Positions 34,235-43,505 are shown, counted from the stretch's first letter. The stretch is 64,000 nucleotides of DNA from Poriferisodalis sp965205175 (GCF_965205175.1 NZ_OZ242038.1:124001-188000); one strand, 5' to 3'. Numbers and translations: made by a program. Notes: generated by a model not told the origin, from the sequence alone.

Positions 34235-34482
34235 CCACCTGAGCAAGCGTGATGTACAGTCGCGTGAGGTTATCGACGCGTGATCCGGCGGCTCAGACGA
34301 CCGCCAGATTGAACCGCAGCTGAGGACAGCTTCGTCCCCGCAGCATCCACCACCCCCTGCCGCACCGCAGCCGTCGCCCCGACAGCCACCACCGCCACAT
34401 GCGTCTTCATCCCCGCACGGTCCACGGCCGCCCCGGCGGTCACCTCGGACGCTGTGCCGGTAGCGTTTTCGTCATGCGCTTA
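34235..34482. other. Intergenic region before the C13 tract
   Basis: About 250 bases between the MT-A70 gene and the RCC1-repeat gene. A promoter for the latter should lie here, but I recognise no clear -35/-10 pair, operator or terminator. An ATG at 34474 directly precedes the C tract and may be the real start of the RCC1 gene in another tract-length state. Confidence 0.35.
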
Positions 34483-34495
34483 CCCCCCCCCCCCC
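34483..34495 (+). repeat. C13 homopolymer at the 5' end of the RCC1-repeat gene
   Basis: Thirteen consecutive C. The ATG at 34474 (three codons upstream: Met-Arg-Leu) reads through the tract into a TAA at 34510 with 13 C. With 14 or 11 C it would instead join the RCC1 frame without any stop, adding a basic n-region in front of the hydrophobic signal segment. This is the layout of a slipped-strand contingency switch. A homopolymer miscount in assembly is also possible. Confidence 0.8.
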
Positions 34496-34544
34496 GAACT
34501 TCGCACCCATAAGGAACACGGCGAGGCGGTGCGGACGGCGGCGG

Positions 34545-37500
34545 ATGCTGATCGGCAGCGTCGCGCTCGCAGTGGCGGCCAGCTTGGTGACGGCGCCCGC
34601 TGCCGCGTCCGGCCAAGAGACCGGCCTCGACGGCGAAGCGCCTGAGCGCCCGACTGAGGGAAGCCCCGTCGAGCCGCCGCCGACCGGCACCACCACCACG
34701 ACTAGCGAGCCGCCCGCGGAAGAGACCGAGGAAACTGGCGACCTTTTCATCGCGGTGTCGGCCGGACGGGCCCACTCGTGCGGCCTGCGCACTGACGGCA
34801 CGGTGACCTGCTGGGGCAACAACAGCAAGAACCGGCTGGCGATCCCGGAGGGCACCTTCCGCACGGTCTCGGCCGGGTACGCCCACTCGTGCGGGGTGCG
34901 CACGAGCGGCGTCGTCGTCTGCTGGGGCGACGACCGGTGGGGCCGCGCCGAAGCGCCGCTGGGGACCTTCAGCGCGGTGTCGACCGGGCGGGTCCACTCG
35001 TGCGGGGTGCGCACTGACGGCACGGTGACCTGCTGGGGCAACAAGGGCAAGAACCGGCTGGCGGTCCCGGAGGGTGAATACTCTGCAGTGTCGGTTTCCC
35101 GCTCTCACTCGTGCGGGCTGCGCACCGACAACACCATCGCCTGCTGGGGCGACAACGACCGTGGCCAAGCCACCCCACCAGTGGGCGAGTTCACCGCAGT
35201 GTCCGCCGACTACCGTCACACCTGCGCCTTGCGCACCAGCGGCAGCGTGGTCTGCTGGGGCGACCGCGAGCACGGGTCCAGCGAGTCAACACCGCCGGCG
35301 GGCGAGCTCACTGCCGTCTCGGTCGGCTACTGGCACTCGTGCGGCGTGCACACCGACGGCAGCGTGGTCTGCTGGGGCGACCGCGACTACGTCTCCGGCG
35401 TCTCTGACGCGTCCGCCGGCCGCTTCAGTACCGTCTCGGTCGGCTACGCACACTCCTGCGGGCTGCGTACCGACGGCACAGTCATCTGCTGGGGCGACAA
35501 CGAGCACGGCCAGCTCACACCCACACCCCCAACGCCCGCCACCACAACGACAATTCTGCCGACCATCCCCACGACCAGCACGACACCTACGACCACGACC
35601 GAGCCACCTCCTTCCACGACCACCACGACACCTACGACGACGACCACTACGACCACGACCGAGCCGAACGCTCCCACAACGACAACAACGACCCAGCCTG
35701 TGGCGTTGGCCGACGATCCACCTTCCGTCGATGCTCCCATATCGCTCGACAGCGTCGTGCCCGCTGCCGAAGGCGTGTCGCTCACGTGGACCCGCGGAGT
35801 CGCCCGCGAAGACGCTTCTGAGTGCGTTACCTCCAACTACTGGGTGTTCGTCTACGACGACGCAGGCCGGAGGGTCGCTTTCAGGAACATCGACGTGCCT
35901 GGGAACAGCGCTGAAGTTGCGGATCTGAACCCAGGCGGGGAGTACGAGCTGGAGATCTATCCCTACTCATCGGCTTGCGGCAGCTATTCGACCACCAACG
36001 CATCGACCAAGTTCACCACCAACCCGAGCAACAGCTTCCGCACCGTATCCGCCGCTTGGGATCACACCTGCGGGGTACGCACCGACGGCACCATCGCCTG
36101 CTGGGGACGCGACGAATTCGGCGAGGCGTCGCCGCCATCCGGCAAGTTCGTTACGGTGTCCACCGGTAACTGGCACACCTGTGGCGTGCGCATTGATGCA
36201 ACTCTGGCTTGCTGGGGCGGCAACTCCTACGACACGAGCGCAGCAAAAGCGCCCTCTGGCAAGTTCACCACCGTGTCCGCCGGTTGGTATCACACGTGCG
36301 GCGTGCGCACCGACGGCACCGTCGCCTGCTGGGGCCGCGACGATCACCGCGAGTTATCGCACCCGGCTGGCAAGTTCATTACCGTGTCCGCCGGAGCCGT
36401 TCACACTTGTGGTTTGCGCACCGACAAGACCATAACCTGCTGGGGTTACAAGCACCATGGCTCCGGCTCCGCAAGAGCCCCTTCGGGAACGTTGAGCAGC
36501 GAATCCTCCGACGGTCGCCGCTTCCGTCATCACGCGAGACCTCAAGATGCGCCAGGCCGCAGGTTCGCGGCCGCGCAAGATGTGCCAGATGGCAAGTTCA
36601 CTGCAGTGTCCGCCGGCTACCACCACACCTGTGGGCTGCGCACCGACAAAACTGTCGTATGCTGGGGCTACTACATTGACAAGCGAGCCGATGCACCCCC
36701 GGGCCACTTCACTGCCTTGTCCGGTGGGTATGACCACACATGCGGTGTGCGCACCGACGGCACCATCACTTGCTGGGGCAACGATCAAGGTGCAGCCGCA
36801 GGCACATTCAGCGCGGTGTCGGCGGGGACCTATCACACCTGCGGCGTGCGCACCGACGGCATAGCCATCTGCTGGGGTGAGAAAGGCTACGGTCGGTCAG
36901 ATGTGCCGTCCAGTGAGTTCGCCGCAGTATCCGCCGGCCGGAACCACGCCTGCGTGCTGCGCTCCGACAGCACGGTCACCTGCTGGGGCCGCGACAAGAG
37001 CGGCAGCCCGACAGCAGCAGCACCTTCGGGCCAGTTCAGCACCGTGTCTGCCGGCAATGATTTCACTTGTGGAGTACGCATCGACGGCACCATCACCTGC
37101 TGGGGAAGCAACAGCTACGGCCAAGCAACCCCACCGGCGGGCAAGTTCCGCACCGTGTCCGCGGGTTGGCATCACACCTGCGGCGTGCGCACCGATGCCA
37201 CCATCACCTGCTGGGGAAGCAACAGCTACGGCCAAGCAACCCCACCGGCGGGCAAGTTCCGCACCGTGTCCGCGGGTTGGCATCACACCTGCGGCGTGCG
37301 CACCGATGCCACCATCACCTGCTGGGGAAGCAACAGCTACGGCCAAGCAACCCCACCGGCGGGCAAGTTCAGCACCGTGTCTGCTGGTGCTTATTTCACC
37401 TGTGCATTGTACGACAACAGCGGCTCCATGATCTGCTGGGGCTCGGGTTACACACGGAACCGTCCGTGGCGAGTGTGGGGGGTCGGCTTCACCAACCTTT

Positions 37501-37706
37501 CCGTCGGCAGTGGGCATTGGTGCGCAGTAAGAGGCGACGGCGGCAGGGTCATCTGCATGGGCTTCGGTAGCCCCAGCCAGACAATCCCGCCAGCGGGTAC
37601 GTTCACTGCCGTGTCCGCCGGAACTCATCACACCTGCGGATTACGCACCAACGGCAGCGTCACATGCTGGGGACGACACCTCGGCCCGCATCAACCCATC
37701 GGCTGA
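34545..37706 (+). CDS. Large exported RCC1-repeat protein
   Basis: 1053-residue protein with a hydrophobic signal segment (LIGSVALAVAASLV, residues 2-15; cleavage likely after ASA/AAA). Seven RCC1_2 repeats of 37-39 residues (residues about 65-325) each follow the pattern AVSAGxxHSCG..TDGTV.CWG. A Thr/Pro-rich linker (about 327-385) and one Fn3-like domain (about 390-485) come next. Fourteen more repeats fill the C-terminus. Each repeat carries two cysteines, so a disulfide per blade is likely; the repeats should form beta-propellers. A role as surface adhesin or recognition protein is inference. One repeat near 36485-36590 is replaced by an aberrant basic stretch. Start uncertain: see the C13 tract. 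Confidence 0.85.
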   Translation: MLIGSVALAVAASLVTAPAAASGQETGLDGEAPERPTEGSPVEPPPTGTTTTTSEPPAEETEETGDLFIAVSAGRAHSCGLRTDGTVTCWGNNSKNRLAIPEGTFRTVSAGYAHSCGVRTSGVVVCWGDDRWGRAEAPLGTFSAVSTGRVHSCGVRTDGTVTCWGNKGKNRLAVPEGEYSAVSVSRSHSCGLRTDNTIACWGDNDRGQATPPVGEFTAVSADYRHTCALRTSGSVVCWGDREHGSSESTPPAGELTAVSVGYWHSCGVHTDGSVVCWGDRDYVSGVSDASAGRFSTVSVGYAHSCGLRTDGTVICWGDNEHGQLTPTPPTPATTTTILPTIPTTSTTPTTTTEPPPSTTTTTPTTTTTTTTTEPNAPTTTTTTQPVALADDPPSVDAPISLDSVVPAAEGVSLTWTRGVAREDASECVTSNYWVFVYDDAGRRVAFRNIDVPGNSAEVADLNPGGEYELEIYPYSSACGSYSTTNASTKFTTNPSNSFRTVSAAWDHTCGVRTDGTIACWGRDEFGEASPPSGKFVTVSTGNWHTCGVRIDATLACWGGNSYDTSAAKAPSGKFTTVSAGWYHTCGVRTDGTVACWGRDDHRELSHPAGKFITVSAGAVHTCGLRTDKTITCWGYKHHGSGSARAPSGTLSSESSDGRRFRHHARPQDAPGRRFAAAQDVPDGKFTAVSAGYHHTCGLRTDKTVVCWGYYIDKRADAPPGHFTALSGGYDHTCGVRTDGTITCWGNDQGAAAGTFSAVSAGTYHTCGVRTDGIAICWGEKGYGRSDVPSSEFAAVSAGRNHACVLRSDSTVTCWGRDKSGSPTAAAPSGQFSTVSAGNDFTCGVRIDGTITCWGSNSYGQATPPAGKFRTVSAGWHHTCGVRTDATITCWGSNSYGQATPPAGKFRTVSAGWHHTCGVRTDATITCWGSNSYGQATPPAGKFSTVSAGAYFTCALYDNSGSMICWGSGYTRNRPWRVWGVGFTNLSVGSGHWCAVRGDGGRVICMGFGSPSQTIPPAGTFTAVSAGTHHTCGLRTNGSVTCWGRHLGPHQPIG
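37088..37370 (+). repeat. 111-base near-perfect tandem repeats inside the RCC1 gene
   Basis: Two perfect 111-base copies (37088-37198, 37199-37309) and a third partial copy (37310-37370). Each encodes exactly one 37-residue RCC1 repeat. Other repeats in the gene are much more diverged, so this block is a recent expansion and likely to vary in copy number between strains. Confidence 0.92.
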
Positions 37707-37736
37707 ACGGCCTTCTGCGGACTCGGCCCGCCTCGC

Positions 37737-38939
37737 TCAGGCGGGGGCGGTGCGGGATTCGGCCCAGGTTTTGCCGGACATGACGTCGACGTCGTGCGGC
37801 AGGCCTAGCACGCGTTCGGCGATGATGTTTCGCTGCACTTCTGCGGTGCCGCCGCCGATGGTGAGCGCCGGGCTGAACAGGTAACCGCCGTGCCAACCGT
37901 TCCAGCCCTCCACCACGGCTTGCGTCTTCGGGAACTGCGGCGAGGTGCCGAGCGGACCGGAGTCTGCCAGCAGGCCATGGGCACCGGCGAGGTCTTTCGC
38001 CAAGCTCATCACGTGCTGGCCGTGATCGTCGGCCAACGCCTTGCGCACGCTGGCCTCGGGACCCGGCTGGCGACCGTGCAGCCTGGCGCTCAGCGTCCTC
38101 AACCGGATGAGGCGCAGCACTTCTCCCTCGATGTGCAGCCGCGCAGCACGGTCGCGCAGCACCGGATCGGCCACGCCGCCCGCGCCGCGAACCACGTCGA
38201 GCAGATCGACGGCACTGGGTCCGCTGCCCCACAACGCGCCCTCGCCTGACAGCGACACCCGCTCGTTGCCGAGCGTGATCTTGGCCAGCCGCCAGCCGTC
38301 GTTCTCCTCGCCGATGCGATTGGCAACCGGCAGCTCCACGTCGGTGAAGAACGTCTGGTTGAACGAGTACGCGGTGGTCATGTCGATAATCGGACGCAGC
38401 TCGAGGCCGGGCGAGTCCATCGGACAGATGAAGTAGGAGACGCCACGATGCTTGGGCACGTCGGGATCGGTGCGTGCAATGAGGATGCCGAACGCGCTGC
38501 GGTGTGCGCCGGAGGACCAGATCTTCGAACCGTTCACGATGTAGCGGTCGCCGTCGCGCACGGCCCGGGTGGCCAGATTCGCGAGGTCTGAGCCGCTGTC
38601 GGGCTCAGAGAACAGCTGGCACCACACTTCCTGGCCGGTGAGAATCGGCCACAGGTAGCGCTCCTTTTGCGCATCGGTTCCGGCGTAGAGGATGGTGGGA
38701 CCCGCCCAGCCCAAGCCGATGCCGCCCGCGAGCCGCTTCACACCCGCTGCGGCCAGCTCCTCGTCGATGAGCAACTGCGTGATCGGATCGGCGTCGAGAC
38801 CGTAGGGCTTCGGCCAGTGAGGTGCCACGTAGCCGGCATGTGCGAGGGCCTCCTGGCTGGGCTTGCCGTCGTGTTCGTCCAGCCAGTCGCGCACGGCAAC
38901 TCGGCGCGGGTCTGAGGCGTCGGGCCAGTCGAAGTCCAT
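37737..38939 (-). CDS. Acyl-CoA dehydrogenase
   Basis: 400-residue FAD-dependent acyl-CoA dehydrogenase. N-terminal helical domain, the middle beta-domain with CQLFSEPDSGSDLA near residue 117 (flavin contacts) and NGSKIWSSGAH, and a C-terminal helical domain with GGTAEVQRNIIAERVLGLP are all as in the family. This size and the LxTARDGLP-type end suit the branch acting on branched-chain or steroid side-chain acyl-CoAs, but the substrate is unknown. The ATG at 38939 is the natural start. It is convergent with the RCC1 gene, 30 bases apart. Confidence 0.93.
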   Translation of the reverse strand: MDFDWPDASDPRRVAVRDWLDEHDGKPSQEALAHAGYVAPHWPKPYGLDADPITQLLIDEELAAAGVKRLAGGIGLGWAGPTILYAGTDAQKERYLWPILTGQEVWCQLFSEPDSGSDLANLATRAVRDGDRYIVNGSKIWSSGAHRSAFGILIARTDPDVPKHRGVSYFICPMDSPGLELRPIIDMTTAYSFNQTFFTDVELPVANRIGEENDGWRLAKITLGNERVSLSGEGALWGSGPSAVDLLDVVRGAGGVADPVLRDRAARLHIEGEVLRLIRLRTLSARLHGRQPGPEASVRKALADDHGQHVMSLAKDLAGAHGLLADSGPLGTSPQFPKTQAVVEGWNGWHGGYLFSPALTIGGGTAEVQRNIIAERVLGLPHDVDVMSGKTWAESRTAPA

Positions 38940-38988
38940 GCGCCGACCCTAGTGAGGCGCCTCAGTGTGCAGAGGCGTCGCGGACGGC

Positions 38989-39930
38989 TCAGGCAGCGAC
39001 AGCAGACCGGATGGCCGACGCCACAGCCCGCGCCCCGAGCGTCGCTACCAAGTCCAGCTGAGTCGTCACCTCGCCGGTGGCCAGCAGGAAAAGTGCGTCG
39101 CCGTCGAAGTTCGTGTGGGGAGGCTCGACGGCACGGGCGATGCCGGTGTGGGACAAGTCGGCCGCACGGCACGCCTCTGGCTTGGTCAGCGTCGCGTTGG
39201 TGACCAGACAGCCGATGGTCGTGTTGGTTCGCTCGCTGCACTGCTGCGTATTGCCGCGGCGCTGCTGCTCGTCGTTGCTGCGCCCGCCGAAGCCCGGTAT
39301 CGCGTCGATCGCCGCGTAGGGATAGCGCTGGGCGCTGCGCGGCGCGCTGCAGCCGGCGAGCACCGTTCCGTCCGCAGCGATGACGTCACCCAGCGCGTTC
39401 ACCGCTACCACGGCGCCGACGACGACATCGCCGGAGCGTTCGACCGCAGTGCCCATTCCGCCGGGAACGGCAAAGTCGGGGCCGGCGACCTTGCCGATCG
39501 TGCAGCCCCGCCCGACGCCGACCCTGCCGGTAGGCAGCTCGTCAGCGCTCGCAGCTTCGCACGCCGCCCAGCCGGCCTCGGCGGTCGGCCGGCGGCTGTG
39601 CGGCGAAGCGATGTCGTAGACCACCGCAGCGCCCACCACGGGAACGATGCTGCCGCGGATGTCTAGCCCGCGACCGGCCTGTGCGCACCACCGCACCACG
39701 CCGTCAGCCGCGGCCAAGCCGAAGACGCTGTTGCCGCACAGCACCACGCCGTGGCATTCGACACCTGCACCGGTCGAGCTCAGCGCGGCGGCTTCCCGCG
39801 TGCCCGGCGCACCGCCCCGCACGGCAACGGCGCCCAGCGTGCCCGGCGGCGGCAGCACCACGGTCACGCCGGTGCCGGCTTCGTCGTCGGTCCACGAGCC
39901 GGCCAACACCGACGGCAACCCCAACGCCAT
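38989..39930 (-). CDS. P1-family (DmpA/NylC-type) Ntn hydrolase
   Basis: 313-residue peptidase of the P1/S58 family: self-cleaving N-terminal nucleophile aminopeptidases and 6-aminohexanoate-oligomer hydrolases. The opening VTVVLPPPGTLGAV and the central GNSVFGLAAADG match the family. The presumed self-cleavage point and nucleophile lie in the NTTIG segment near residue 240, giving alpha and beta chains. The region just before it (GGRSNDEQQRRGNTQQ) looks like an exposed loop. Natural substrate is unknown. On the same strand as qmcA/nfeD upstream, 35 bases away. Confidence 0.88.
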   Translation of the reverse strand: MALGLPSVLAGSWTDDEAGTGVTVVLPPPGTLGAVAVRGGAPGTREAAALSSTGAGVECHGVVLCGNSVFGLAAADGVVRWCAQAGRGLDIRGSIVPVVGAAVVYDIASPHSRRPTAEAGWAACEAASADELPTGRVGVGRGCTIGKVAGPDFAVPGGMGTAVERSGDVVVGAVVAVNALGDVIAADGTVLAGCSAPRSAQRYPYAAIDAIPGFGGRSNDEQQRRGNTQQCSERTNTTIGCLVTNATLTKPEACRAADLSHTGIARAVEPPHTNFDGDALFLLATGEVTTQLDLVATLGARAVASAIRSAVAA

Positions 39931-39965
39931 GGCTCAGTCCGGTCCGGCGCGTGACGACCCGGCGG

Positions 39966-40922
39966 CTACCCCTCGGGCTGGGCGCCTCCGCCTGAGGCGG
40001 TCCCGGCGCGGTCGCGGAACATCTCGCCCATGGCTGCCACGGCGCCCAGCACGCCGCTGGTGTCCAGCGGCAGGAAGATCTTGGTGGCCTGGCCGTTCGC
40101 GACGCCTTGCAGCGCTTCGAGGTACTTGATGGCGATGAGGTCGTCGGTGGGGTCGCCGTTGTGGATCGCCGCAAACACCCGCTCGATCGCCTGACCTTCG
40201 CCCTCGGCGACCGTGAGCTTCTGGTACTTGTCGGCATCGGCCACGCGCTTGATGGCTTCGGCCTCGCCCTCGGCTCGCAGGATTTGCGACTGCTTCACAC
40301 CCTCTGCCTGCAAGATCGCGGCGCGCTTCTCACCCTCGGCCTCGGTCACCACAGCGCGCCGGTCCCGCTCGGCCTTCATCTGGCGGTGCATCGCCTGGGT
40401 CACGTCGGGCGGCGGCTCGATCCGCTGAATCTCCACACGGACGACGCGAGTGCCCCACTTGTCGGTCGCGTCGTCGAGAATCTGCCGCAGCTTGGAGTTG
40501 ATCACCTCGCGCGACACCAGCGCATCGTCGAGCTGGAGGTCGCCGATCACGTTGCGCAGGTTGGTCTGAGCCAGCTTGGTCACCGCAATGATGAAGTTCC
40601 CGACGGCGTACTTCAGCTTCACCGGGTCGGTGGGCTCGTAGTAGATGACGGCGTCCACCGTGACCGCCACGTTGTCCTTGGTGATGACCTCCTGCGGCGG
40701 CACGTCCACCACCTGCTCGCGCATGTCCACCTTCAGAATGCGTTGTACGAACGGGATCACGAAGCGCAGGCCCGGTTCGACCGTGTTGCGGTACTTGCCC
40801 AGCGACTCCACGAGACCCTGTTCGTAGGGACGCACGATGCGCAGACCCTTGGCAGCGATCACGAAGATCGCCAGCGCGATGATTGCCAGGAGAATCACTC
40901 CGGGGCTGACGTTGTCCATCAC
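39966..40922 (-). CDS. qmcA: SPFH/Band 7 protein QmcA-like
   Basis: 318-residue stomatin/prohibitin-family protein. One N-terminal membrane anchor (GVILLAIIALAIFVIAA, residues about 7-23) is followed by the Band 7 domain (VRPYEQGLVESLGKY ... MREQVVDVPPQEV) and a long charged helical part rich in AEGE/EAEA for oligomerisation. Such proteins form membrane microdomain scaffolds. The start overlaps the nfeD end (40919-40922), the standard NfeD-stomatin pairing. The C-terminus ends with a Gly/Ala-rich tail. Confidence 0.92.
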   Translation of the reverse strand: MMDNVSPGVILLAIIALAIFVIAAKGLRIVRPYEQGLVESLGKYRNTVEPGLRFVIPFVQRILKVDMREQVVDVPPQEVITKDNVAVTVDAVIYYEPTDPVKLKYAVGNFIIAVTKLAQTNLRNVIGDLQLDDALVSREVINSKLRQILDDATDKWGTRVVRVEIQRIEPPPDVTQAMHRQMKAERDRRAVVTEAEGEKRAAILQAEGVKQSQILRAEGEAEAIKRVADADKYQKLTVAEGEGQAIERVFAAIHNGDPTDDLIAIKYLEALQGVANGQATKIFLPLDTSGVLGAVAAMGEMFRDRAGTASGGGAQPEG

Positions 40923-41563
40923 TGGCTCCTTGGCGGCGTGGTCTCGCCGGTCTGGTCGCTGCCGGCTGCTGATCGACCAGCGCCGGTTTCGCTGCTGCTC
41001 GCGGTGCTCTCGCCATCCTGGTCGTGGGCACGGGGGCCGGGAACTTGCGGCGCTGCCGCCGGCGGGTCCGCGGCCGTGGCGTCACGACGCTGGTAGTCGT
41101 CGGGGGGCGGCTCGACGAATTCGACCCGCAGCTTCGTGCCGGCCAGAGCGACGACGCGCACCAGCGAGCCCTCGTCAATCCGTTCCGTGTCGCACACGGC
41201 ACGCCATTCGTCGGACTCCACCCGCACTCGGCCGGTGTTGTTCACGGTGTCGATGACCTCAACGGCCCGCGCATGCATGCCGATGTAGCGATTCGCGCCG
41301 ACGGGAAGGTCGTCTGGACGGTCCTGGTTCCCCATGAACCGTCGCAGCACCAGCATGGAAACAGCGGTGCCGCCGAAGAAGAGCAGCCACTGGACAGCGC
41401 CGTGGAGGTCCAGCCACGCCGCAGCCGCGGCCAACGCCGCACCGATCCCGAACGGCAGCAGAAAGAACCCAGCGGTGAAGATCTCCCCGAGACCCATCAG
41501 CATCGCCGCCGCGACCCAGACCCAACGCCACAGTTCGTTCTCCACACGAACCTCCGCGTGCAT
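40919..41563 (-). CDS. NfeD-family membrane protein
   Basis: 214-residue partner of QmcA. Two or three hydrophobic segments span residues about 15-75, and a soluble OB-fold domain follows (GMHARAVEVIDTVNNTGRVRV ... GTKLRVEF). This is the short NfeD1b form without the ClpP-like protease domain. A Pro/Ala-rich acidic tail of about 50 residues is disordered in character. Overlap of 4 bases with qmcA indicates translational coupling and a joint membrane complex. Confidence 0.88.
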   Translation of the reverse strand: MHAEVRVENELWRWVWVAAAMLMGLGEIFTAGFFLLPFGIGAALAAAAAWLDLHGAVQWLLFFGGTAVSMLVLRRFMGNQDRPDDLPVGANRYIGMHARAVEVIDTVNNTGRVRVESDEWRAVCDTERIDEGSLVRVVALAGTKLRVEFVEPPPDDYQRRDATAADPPAAAPQVPGPRAHDQDGESTASSSETGAGRSAAGSDQTGETTPPRSQ

Positions 41564-41678
41564 GCTCAGACCCGGTCCGGGTCGGTAGCGGTGCTAGTCG
41601 GTACTAGTGCAAGTCAGCACCAGCACAAGTATGCCTGCCCCGACGAGCCGGCTGCTGCCTCAGCGGCGCTGGCAGCCC

Positions 41679-42587
41679 TCATCGGCGTTGACAGCGCGGG
41701 CACCACGTGCTGGAACGCTGGTCCAGCACTCGGCGACGCAGCTCGGCACCGCATCGCGCGCACGGTTCGCCGGCGCGGCCGTAGCAGACGAAGTAGTGCT
41801 GATTGGCCCCTGCGCCTTCGAGGCTGTAGTAGTCGCGCAGCGTGCTGCCGCCCCGCTCGATACTGGCGACGAGCACCTCGCGCAGCGCACAGAGCAAGCG
41901 TGCGGCCCGCGGCTTCGAGACTGCCCGGGCCGACGGGTTGATGCGCGCCAGGAACAGCGCCTCATCGGCATAGATGTTGCCGATGCCGGCGACCAGTCGC
42001 TGGTTCAGCAGCTGCGTCTTGATGCGCTGGCTAGATCGTCTGCTCGCCTGCCAGAACGTGTCCGCGTCCAAGCGCGAGTCCAGCGGCTCAGGACCCATCG
42101 CAGCCAGCGTGGGCAGCTCCCGGTAGTCGCCTCGATCGCACACGGCGATGCGCCCGAACCGACGCACGTCACTGAAGCAGAGCACCTCGTGGTCGTCGAG
42201 GCGCCACCACGCGCGCACGTACGGGCCGGCAGCGTGGACCGCGGCCGCTGCCATGACCTCAGCAGCTGATGCGTCCATCGGGCGCGACACCTGCGAGTGC
42301 GACGTCCGCGGGCCAGGAGGCGGCGCTTCGTTGCAGGGCACCTCGTCCGCCTGCGCGAAGCACAGCCGCCCGGTCATGCCGAGATGCACGATCAAGTCTC
42401 GTCCGCAGTTCAGCTCGGCTATCAGGTACTTGCCACGTCGCCGCAACGCCGTGATCTCGCTGCCGATCGCATCGGCTGCGGCGGCGAACTTGTGCGAAGG
42501 GTGTGCCCATGCCTCGGTGATCCGATGCCCGACGAGCGGCTCGGTCAGCTGACGGCGGACAACTTCGACTTCGGGCAGCTCAGGCAA
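41679..42587 (-). CDS. mutM: Formamidopyrimidine-DNA glycosylase
   Basis: 302-residue bifunctional glycosylase/AP lyase removing 8-oxoguanine and ring-opened purines. Pro2 and Glu3 of the MPELPEVEV start are the catalytic residues, RGKYL near residue 52 holds the conserved lysine, and the helix-two-turn-helix reads AGIGNIYADEALF. The C-terminal zinc finger is C-x2-C (EPCARC) and C-x2-C (TWCPRC). An insertion of about 35 Pro/Ser/Ala-rich residues follows LGMTGRL (around residues 78-112), longer than usual. The ATG at 42587 is fixed by the motif. Confidence 0.95.
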   Translation of the reverse strand: MPELPEVEVVRRQLTEPLVGHRITEAWAHPSHKFAAAADAIGSEITALRRRGKYLIAELNCGRDLIVHLGMTGRLCFAQADEVPCNEAPPPGPRTSHSQVSRPMDASAAEVMAAAAVHAAGPYVRAWWRLDDHEVLCFSDVRRFGRIAVCDRGDYRELPTLAAMGPEPLDSRLDADTFWQASRRSSQRIKTQLLNQRLVAGIGNIYADEALFLARINPSARAVSKPRAARLLCALREVLVASIERGGSTLRDYYSLEGAGANQHYFVCYGRAGEPCARCGAELRRRVLDQRSSTWCPRCQRR

Positions 42588-42608
42588 CGGGGCGGCGCCG
42601 CATCTGGC

Positions 42609-43433
42609 CTAACGGAACACGGGCGGGCGCTTCTCCAGGAACGCCGCTACGGCTTCGCGGTGATCGCTGGAGGCGCGGGCAAGGTTCAGCGCCTCCAGCT
42701 CGCGCCGCTGGACGGCGCGCAGGTCGGTGTCGGAGCCGTTCTCGGTCAAGAGCTGCTTGGTCAGCTGCAGCATCGTGGGCGGGTTCTCCGCATAGCTGCG
42801 CGCCCGCTCCAGCGCCGCTTCCAGCACATCGCCGTCGGTCACCTCGTCGACGAGGCCGATGGCGCCTGCCTCGGCGCCGGTGACGATCCGGCCCGACAAT
42901 GCAAGGTCCGACGCGGCGCCCCAGCCGCAGCGCTGGACCAGCAGGTGCGACGACGCCAGCTCCGGCGTCACGCCCATCTTCACGAAGCGGCACGACAGCT
43001 TCGCCTCGCTGTGGGCGACCAGGAAGTCCATCGAGAGCACGAGTGTGAGGCCGACGCCGATGGAGGCGCCGTTGATGGCGGCCACGATGGGCTTGGAACG
43101 GCGCAAGAGGCTGACCCAGTCGTCCGCGGCGGCATCGTCGCTCGCTGCTGTCCGCCCCACGCTGTCGGCGGATGCGTCGGCGGCGTCGATGCGAGCTGCG
43201 AAGACCTCGCTGATGTCGGCGCCGGCGCAGAATCCGCGTCCCGCGCCGGTGACCACGAACGCCCCGATCGACGGATCGTCATTGCCGGCCTTCAGCGCGT
43301 GTGTCAGCTCTGCGTGCATGCGCGGCGTCCACGCATTCAGCTTCTCGGGCCGGTTCAGCGTCAACGCGCGAACCTCTTCGTGGTCGGCCACCGTGATCTG
43401 CTCGTAGTCGGACCCGCTCATGTGGCTGCTCAT
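42609..43433 (-). CDS. Enoyl-CoA hydratase/isomerase family protein
   Basis: 274-residue crotonase-fold protein. The oxyanion-hole sequence AGRGFCAGADISE near residue 68 and the second motif INGASIGVGLTL near residue 120 are present. The usual hydratase glutamates are not clearly in place (the GWGAASDLALSGRI region follows), so it may be an isomerase or hydrolase-type crotonase. An insertion of about 20 Asp/Ala-rich residues follows the first motif. It precedes mutM by 21 bases on the same strand. Confidence 0.87.
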   Translation of the reverse strand: MSSHMSGSDYEQITVADHEEVRALTLNRPEKLNAWTPRMHAELTHALKAGNDDPSIGAFVVTGAGRGFCAGADISEVFAARIDAADASADSVGRTAASDDAAADDWVSLLRRSKPIVAAINGASIGVGLTLVLSMDFLVAHSEAKLSCRFVKMGVTPELASSHLLVQRCGWGAASDLALSGRIVTGAEAGAIGLVDEVTDGDVLEAALERARSYAENPPTMLQLTKQLLTENGSDTDLRAVQRRELEALNLARASSDHREAVAAFLEKRPPVFR

Positions 43434-43505
43434 GTCGTTGCTCCCCGGTTCGCTGGACCTGGCTACAGCATGGCCGCAGCGTCTCCGGCGTGCTCGGCGG
43501 CGAGA

